A stretch of 10,456 bases of DNA from CAMFKD01 sp964436955 (GTDB lineage: Bacteria > Chlamydiota > Chlamydiia > Chlamydiales > JAJFMA01). The DNA lies in contig CAYTFC010000094.1 of the NCBI GenBank assembly GCA_964436955.1, positions 1-10,456 of the forward strand, read 5' to 3'. The position numbers were made by a program, and so were the translations under genes. The stretch's first letter is position 1; the number at the start of each line of letters is the position of its first letter. Under the pieces are notes generated by a model. That model was not told the origin of the DNA. It saw only the letters and a program-made list of their open reading frames with translations, and made no database searches. Positions 6,383-10,456 of the stretch are shown piece after piece.

Positions 6383-7237
6383 ATGTTTTTAAATAAATTA
6401 GATTCAAGCAATTTGCAAAACTCCGTAGTTATTAAAAATGAGACGTCTATACAGGATCTTCCTACTGAAGTTCTATCGCTCATCTTTCAACTATCATTGG
6501 AAGATTCAAATATAACACGATATCTACATGGCGCTGCTCAAATTAAGTGCGTTTGTAAGCTTTGGTTTAACCTAGTGACGACTGACAATCATTGGTGGTA
6601 TAGAATTTTTTCAGATATCGGTTGTGGAATTATTTCGCCTTCACAAGTAATTATTGACCCTCCTACTTGGTTTGAAAGAGGGCAAGAAGCGTTTTACAGA
6701 GATGGTATAGAGAACGGAAAATGGTACGAGCGGTTAAATATAGCTATGACAGTCGCAAATAGCATGAACTTCGACCCCATCGATGATAGCGTTTGTGGTG
6801 TAAAGATGATGCAGCAATTGAAACAGGAAAGCTGTCACCTCATATTTCGAGATGATGGAATCAATCGTTTGGCTAAGCACATTGTTAGGTATTACAATAA
6901 TTTTTCTGAACTAAGCAAATTTGAGCATTTAATAGAATGGGAGGATCTAATTGAAAATTTCGATAAATTGATAAGTACTATAAATTTTCTAAGTTTAGAT
7001 GAAAATAGTCTTACCAACATATTCATGAGCATTGTTGACGTATTTATCCTGGTTATAGACAAGTCGGATGACGAAAAAAATTTTGAAAATTTTGACTTGC
7101 CTTGTCTATTTACTAAAAACCAATTAGAATTAATAAAAAGTTCTCCAGAAGTTAATGGTAGTGTCAACAGCTATAGCTATAAACAAGTTATATGTTACTG
7201 GGAAAACCCATCCAAGAACACAATGCCTCAACCTTAA
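6383..7237 (+). CDS. F-box domain protein, probable host-directed effector
   Basis: Residues about 23-75 match the eukaryotic F-box: IQDLPTEVLSLIFQLSL, then a charged loop, IKCVCKLWFNLVTTDNHWWYRIF. The LPxEvLsxIF start, the VCKxWxxL centre and the final W-x-x-x-F are the hallmark positions. F-box proteins dock on Skp1 of SCF ubiquitin ligases; bacteria have no such ligase, so in bacteria they are usually secreted into eukaryotic hosts. The remaining 210 residues show no leucine-rich, WD or kelch repeats and no family I recognise; they look mainly helical with an acidic patch (180-235) and would be the substrate-recruiting or effector part. The 284-residue protein has no signal peptide or membrane segment. 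The ATG has AAAGGAA about seven nt upstream. The gene is AT-rich compared with pdhABC, lies on the opposite strand to all its neighbours, and is divergent from the YtxJ-like gene across 193 bp. Confidence 0.85.
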   Translation: MFLNKLDSSNLQNSVVIKNETSIQDLPTEVLSLIFQLSLEDSNITRYLHGAAQIKCVCKLWFNLVTTDNHWWYRIFSDIGCGIISPSQVIIDPPTWFERGQEAFYRDGIENGKWYERLNIAMTVANSMNFDPIDDSVCGVKMMQQLKQESCHLIFRDDGINRLAKHIVRYYNNFSELSKFEHLIEWEDLIENFDKLISTINFLSLDENSLTNIFMSIVDVFILVIDKSDDEKNFENFDLPCLFTKNQLELIKSSPEVNGSVNSYSYKQVICYWENPSKNTMPQP

Positions 7238-7265
7238 GAAAATAATTTTTCTAGTGAGTTAACGC

Positions 7266-7334
7266 TGCCACTTCGGCGAAGTGGCGCTACATGTTTTCTA
7301 TTACACGCTGTAGCGCCGCTTTGCCGAAGCGACA
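7266..7334. repeat. Paired palindromic repeat (REP-like) after the F-box gene
   Basis: Two 26-nt arms, 7266-7291 and 7309-7334, are inverted copies matching at 22 of 26 positions, separated by 17 nt. The left arm also folds alone: GCCACTTCG, one G, CGAAGTGGC (7267-7285). All four differences between arms are transitions. The half-copy at 2091-2112 belongs to the same family. The arrangement of two inverted palindromes resembles bacterial REP pairs (BIME-like). It could act as a bidirectional terminator or mRNA-end stabiliser between the converging genes, though no clean T-run follows either side. Confidence 0.8.
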
Positions 7335-7353
7335 TTAAAAAAGGGTTTATTTT

Positions 7354-7518
7354 ATACCACGCGCGGCTTGAAATGGTGATTTGGTCCCATGCATGGGAAA
7401 GTTTCCGCGATTTGGGCATCGTAAGCAATTTAATATAAGAAATATGAACCGACTTACGATGACCCGAACCCGGGCTTTCGCACGGTCTAAATTCACAATT
7501 TCAAGCCGCGCGTGCTAT
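7354..7518. repeat. Nested inverted repeat, MITE-like or structured RNA
   Basis: Outer arms CACGCGCGGCTTGAAAT (7358-7374) and its exact complement (7498-7514) form a perfect 17-bp inverted repeat that extends imperfectly on both sides (TATA before, GTGA/TTT after). Inner arms CATCGTAAG (7417-7425) and CTTACGATG (7453-7461) form a second, 9-bp perfect inverted repeat placed nearly symmetrically (59 and 53 nt from the outer ends). A perfect 14-bp palindrome, TCCCATGCATGGGA, lies at 7385-7398 and a CCCGGG at 7469-7474. The whole could be a small non-autonomous element with about 17-30-bp terminal inverted repeats, or the template of a long-hairpin RNA. No target duplication is obvious. Confidence 0.7.
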
Positions 7519-7554
7519 ATTTTGATGACATTGGGTTTTCCTGAACGGTCTACC

Positions 7555-10215
7555 CTATAAGGTATCTATAAATTGTTTCGCCATTTGTGGCAGTCTCGTC
7601 ATTGATTCCAAAATCTCTTTAGGAATATCTTTACTATTTTTATTGTACCATTTCAAAACTACCGATTGATAAGAGGGAATGGAAAAAATAGCCGCCAAGC
7701 CAATGCGCAATTTAGACTTTGCTACAACTTCGCTAGATTGAAAACTTTTGTTCTTGTCAAGTTCCAGTAATTCATTTAATCTAAAAATAATAAATTCGTG
7801 TATTTTTTGTTGATCCTCACGACGAGATTCAATAATTGTAGCCAAAGCTTGCAAATCCTCAGGAATGGTTAACATAGGATTTAAGCGGAAGTCTTTGACT
7901 AACTGACGTGCAGCGGCGAAGTAGCCATAACGTGATTGTGGTTCTGTGAGATTAGCATAATTTGCGATGCCGGCTTGAATCGCTTGATCGGCAACAATAT
8001 CAAATAGATTTAATTCCTGCTCGACATGCTTCAATTTTCTATCGACGTGCTTTGTCAGATCAAAGCTAAATGGCGCTACCGCCATACTTTTCAATAGATG
8101 CAGTTTTAGGTATTTGTAGAGACCTACTCGCTCTAATGGAGAGCCAATGCTGTTTTTGATAATATAGTATCGAATGAAAGCCATAATGCATTGCGCGCTA
8201 CAACTCCCCTTTAATTGGACTTGCTCATAGTATTCATCGCCTATTTGAACCCGCTCGCAATTCCGACACCAAAAATTAAACAACTTGTATAGCTCAGCTA
8301 TGTCGCAGTCTGTGTTTACCTCTTTGATCCTCACAAAATTTGCAAAATTTAGTGCCTGATTTCTTGGAACTTCGTACGAGATGACCGTTTGATATTTATT
8401 ACTATTTGATATTCCTGGGTGGTGATCGTTCACTCCACGCCCTGTGTTAAAAAGGCTAAGCCGCAGGCTTTCGTCATTAGCCCCCTTTTCCATACAAAAT
8501 AATACGGCATGCGTCAAGCTACCCGTAGCAACGAGATAGGGATAGTCGAAAGAAAATGTAGATGGATCGGAGTAGCCTGATATGCCATGCAGAGTACAAA
8601 GCATTAAAGCTTTTTCCATTCGTGCGAGAATATTTGAGGAATGCGAATCCAGTGTTAGTTTTTCCTCGGTAAACGCATTACGCAGAGCAAAAATAACAAA
8701 TCGAAGCTGTAAGTTTGGACTAAACCCATCTAAGTGTCTGCCGAAATATCCAAGTTTCGATAACAATTCAATATTTTTATCTAGCATAAATTGTGCTAGT
8801 TGCTTATCGTTAGGCTCTGCGGTTAAATCATTAAATAAAAACTTAATATTTTCTTCGTTAAAACATCTGATTAAATCTTGCATAATATCACTGCATAAAT
8901 CTATATCGGTTGAATTTTGCGAGCGTTTTGAATACTCTGTTAATAGATGTTTTTCACTTTTTGCAATATTTTGTAATGCAATTTTTCTTATTGTAAATTC
9001 TTCTTTTAACTTTTCATTATATTCAGCGTAAAGATCCAAAATAGCACAATTTGGCAACGTTGATTTAATTGTATTAATTAAGGATGTTATACATTCGCTA
9101 GCTTTTTCCAAAAAAAAGCAATTCTTGTCTACCAGTGAGTTCATTATCTGGTGAATCTGTATCAAGCGCTCTACATCATCACTATCCATGTTCCAAATTT
9201 GTTTTAAAACAGAACATTTTTCCTCATGTTTCAGAAGCCCTTCAAGACTATTCAGGGAAATCAAGTTACGGTTTGCTAAAACTGACAATGTCTTGGCGGG
9301 TATATCTTCAATTTTTTTAATATAGGATAACAAGTCTTCGCGGTCAAAAGGTTCCACACCTCTTTCGATGAGATAAAAAAGTGTGTCATTATCCCCTTGA
9401 CTACATGCTATTTCCATCGCCCACTTTCCTTCATCACCGGAATTTAATTGAGCATCAGTTAATTTATCTAAAATAAGTCTTCTGATACTACTTACATCTT
9501 CAGGTGCTTCTGATGCTTTACATGATCGTAGAAGGGAATACCAAATAGTAAACCCTCCTAATTTTGTGCACCAATCATCAATATAAGGGATAATTTTTTT
9601 TAAAGTAGTGACTTCTAGCTGTGGAGACTGCTGAAATAGCTCTTCCATTACATCATTTGGTGATGCGCCCTCGTTCAATAAAGCCGTTATTAACTCATCA
9701 TCATTGTTTGAAATGGCTCCCATTAGAGCCTGGTTTTTAGCTTCTATAGGAGAATTGTCAAGGCATTTGTAAAATAGTTTTCTGATTTTCTCGCATCTAG
9801 ATTGTGCTAAAAGACCGATAAGATAACTCTTTTGTCCTATCGGCTTTGTCAGGTCAAAATCACTTATTAATTTTTCGAAATCGTTAAGTTGCTCATCGCT
9901 ACATTCTTCGTGTTTTCCCCTTAAAAAGTTTATAAAAATATTTTGCCGTAATTGGATAAAAACTGACTGAAATCGATTCTTTTGTTCTAAAGAACAGAGC
10001 GGTATAATTTTATCTATTAGTTTTTTTGACGCCGTATTCACTTTTTGGAGAGCATTGACTAGGAACGCGGCACGTGATTTTCCCAATTCTATCATGGCAT
10101 TCGATACTTTTTCACATGCCTCTTTAACGGCTTCCTCTTCGGGAAATGCATTCACAAGATCTGTAAGATAATCACACTGATTATAATTAAATTTACATGT
10201 TGGGCCAACTTGCAT
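7555..10215 (-). CDS. Large ankyrin-like protein with candidate cysteine-protease site
   Basis: This 886-residue protein is not one I recognise as a whole. Two stretches have ankyrin-like pattern: about 160-188 (KNQALMGAISNNDDELITALLNEGASPND) and about 263-292 (KWAMEIACSQGDNDTLFYLIERGVEPFD). The middle (300-550) is helical and Cys-containing without clear motifs. Around 560-690 there is a conserved-looking block: SLTHAV (His569), LFNTGRG (Asn590), YYEQVQLKGSCSAQ (Gln665/667, Cys672) followed by a hydrophobic helix. The His, Asn/Asp, Gln, Cys order is that of clan-CE peptidases such as Ulp1, chlamydial deubiquitinases and YopJ, though the Asn-Cys distance here is longer. The ATG at 10213-10215 is preceded by AAAGGTG. 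No signal peptide or membrane helix is seen. AT-rich, and next to an F-box gene, it is probably a host-directed effector; the protease idea is inference. Confidence 0.75.
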   Translation of the reverse strand: MQVGPTCKFNYNQCDYLTDLVNAFPEEEAVKEACEKVSNAMIELGKSRAAFLVNALQKVNTASKKLIDKIIPLCSLEQKNRFQSVFIQLRQNIFINFLRGKHEECSDEQLNDFEKLISDFDLTKPIGQKSYLIGLLAQSRCEKIRKLFYKCLDNSPIEAKNQALMGAISNNDDELITALLNEGASPNDVMEELFQQSPQLEVTTLKKIIPYIDDWCTKLGGFTIWYSLLRSCKASEAPEDVSSIRRLILDKLTDAQLNSGDEGKWAMEIACSQGDNDTLFYLIERGVEPFDREDLLSYIKKIEDIPAKTLSVLANRNLISLNSLEGLLKHEEKCSVLKQIWNMDSDDVERLIQIHQIMNSLVDKNCFFLEKASECITSLINTIKSTLPNCAILDLYAEYNEKLKEEFTIRKIALQNIAKSEKHLLTEYSKRSQNSTDIDLCSDIMQDLIRCFNEENIKFLFNDLTAEPNDKQLAQFMLDKNIELLSKLGYFGRHLDGFSPNLQLRFVIFALRNAFTEEKLTLDSHSSNILARMEKALMLCTLHGISGYSDPSTFSFDYPYLVATGSLTHAVLFCMEKGANDESLRLSLFNTGRGVNDHHPGISNSNKYQTVISYEVPRNQALNFANFVRIKEVNTDCDIAELYKLFNFWCRNCERVQIGDEYYEQVQLKGSCSAQCIMAFIRYYIIKNSIGSPLERVGLYKYLKLHLLKSMAVAPFSFDLTKHVDRKLKHVEQELNLFDIVADQAIQAGIANYANLTEPQSRYGYFAAARQLVKDFRLNPMLTIPEDLQALATIIESRREDQQKIHEFIIFRLNELLELDKNKSFQSSEVVAKSKLRIGLAAIFSIPSYQSVVLKWYNKNSKDIPKEILESMTRLPQMAKQFIDTL

Positions 10216-10220
10216 AAAAT

Positions 10221-10227
10221 CACCTTT
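10221..10227 (-). promoter_or_regulatory. Shine-Dalgarno of the 886-residue gene
   Basis: AAAGGTG on the minus strand ends five nt before the ATG at 10213-10215, supporting that start. Confidence 0.6.
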
Positions 10228-10242
10228 TTTTTAGAAATGCCA

Positions 10243-10248
10243 ATTATA
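10243..10248 (-). promoter_or_regulatory. Candidate -10 box of the 886-residue gene
   Basis: A perfect TATAAT on the minus strand lies 27 nt before the ATG, giving a leader of about 20 nt that contains the Shine-Dalgarno. The -35 region at the usual spacing (TGTATT, 10266-10271) is poor, so the promoter is weak or needs an activator, or the match is due to the AT-rich context. Confidence 0.4.
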
Positions 10249-10318
10249 TAAAATTGAGAGTTTTAAATACATCGCAATCTAACTTAGATTCATCTAGTTT
10301 ATACTAGACTTATATCCA

Positions 10319-10427
10319 TACCAAAACAAGATGGATTTTGACGCCGTGATATAACAAGTCGGGTTGAGCTTGTTTTTGACAGCATTGGGCAGCAATCAGG
10401 GTCTTAGACCCTGATTGCTACCAAAAC
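10319..10427. repeat. Right-edge direct repeat pair, 100 bp apart
   Basis: TACCAAAAC occurs at 10319-10327 and 10419-10427, exactly 100 bp apart, and ACAAGTC occurs after each region (10354-10360 and 10434-10440). Between them is the long hairpin at 10391-10419. The short length means chance cannot be excluded. No gene is seen from 10216 to the window end. Confidence 0.35.
10391..10419. repeat. Perfect 13-bp-stem hairpin near the right edge
   Basis: AGCAATCAGGGTC (10391-10403) and its exact complement (10407-10419) are separated by TTA. No T-run follows on the plus strand (ACCAAAAC) or on the minus strand (GCCCAATG), so it is not a typical intrinsic terminator; it could be a REP-like palindrome, part of a mobile-element end, or an RNA hairpin for a gene beyond the window. 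Confidence 0.85.
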
Positions 10428-10456
10428 TTGCCGCACAAGTCATTGAATTTGAATTC

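Larger units (their letters stand above)
7238..7554. other. Gene-free stretch between two converging genes, filled by inverted repeats
   Basis: The F-box gene and the 886-residue gene end tail to tail here. No credible gene is present; the short open frames over 7234-7428 simply cross the palindromes. The stretch holds two separate inverted-repeat elements (7266-7334 and about 7354-7518) described as their own entries. Just past the F-box stop is an AT-only 6-bp inverted repeat (AGAAAA/TTTTCT, about 7238-7253), too weak to call a terminator. Confidence 0.7.

Noticed and set aside
7234..7428. 64-codon minus-strand frame over the REP-like pair
   Set aside because: It spans both arms of the inverted repeat and has no homology pattern or good start.
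8582..9031. 149-codon plus-strand open frame inside the 886-residue gene
   Set aside because: It is antisense to a long, well-initiated gene, rich in Ser, Cys and Phe as expected of a shadow frame, and has no ribosome-binding site.
10391..10419. Intrinsic terminator at the right edge
   Set aside because: The stem is perfect but no T-run follows on either strand.

Overview
The window looks like a chromosomal segment of a host-associated, probably intracellular bacterium. The best guess is a chlamydia-like (Parachlamydiales-type) symbiont of protists. The reasons are a split-E1 pyruvate dehydrogenase operon whose E1 alpha ends in a TLEEDVYAP-type tail that I recall from chlamydial PdhA, a eukaryote-type F-box protein, an ankyrin-like large protein, and two small proteins with a tight double-membrane hairpin resembling chlamydial Inc proteins. 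This is an inference from protein style; Legionellales-type amoeba symbionts are the main alternative.

Layout, left to right. Positions 1-460 hold no convincing gene: a 25-bp-period direct repeat (2-44) is followed by a 108-bp tandem array (51-439) full of GC-rich palindromes. From 461 to 6189 all genes lie on the minus strand and read right to left: a YtxJ-like thioredoxin-fold protein with a colicin-D-immunity-like C-terminal domain (5536-6189), pdhA (4454-5476), pdhB (3458-4441), pdhC (2138-3436), then two paralogous membrane proteins (1273-2034 and 461-1201). pdhA-pdhB-pdhC are separated by only 12 and 21 nt and each has a Shine-Dalgarno sequence, so they form an operon. They encode E1 alpha, E1 beta and E2 of pyruvate dehydrogenase (pyruvate to acetyl-CoA). 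The E3 gene is not in the window.

From 6190 to the right edge the composition becomes visibly AT-richer. An F-box protein (6383-7237, plus strand) and an 886-residue ankyrin-like protein (7555-10215, minus strand) converge on a 317-bp gene-free stretch. That stretch holds two unrelated inverted-repeat elements. The large protein carries a His-Asn-Gln-Cys arrangement (569, 590, 665/667, 672) that could be a clan-CE-type cysteine protease or deubiquitinase site. Together with the F-box protein this suggests a small effector island aimed at the host ubiquitin system.

Short GC-rich palindromes of one general form (central TCGGCGA with variable but base-paired flanks) recur at the left array, after pdhC and after the F-box gene. 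The main points for a second look are this palindrome family with compensatory changes, the 108-bp array with its alternating A/B copies, the YtxJ-immunity fusion next to pdhABC, and the candidate protease site in the large protein.
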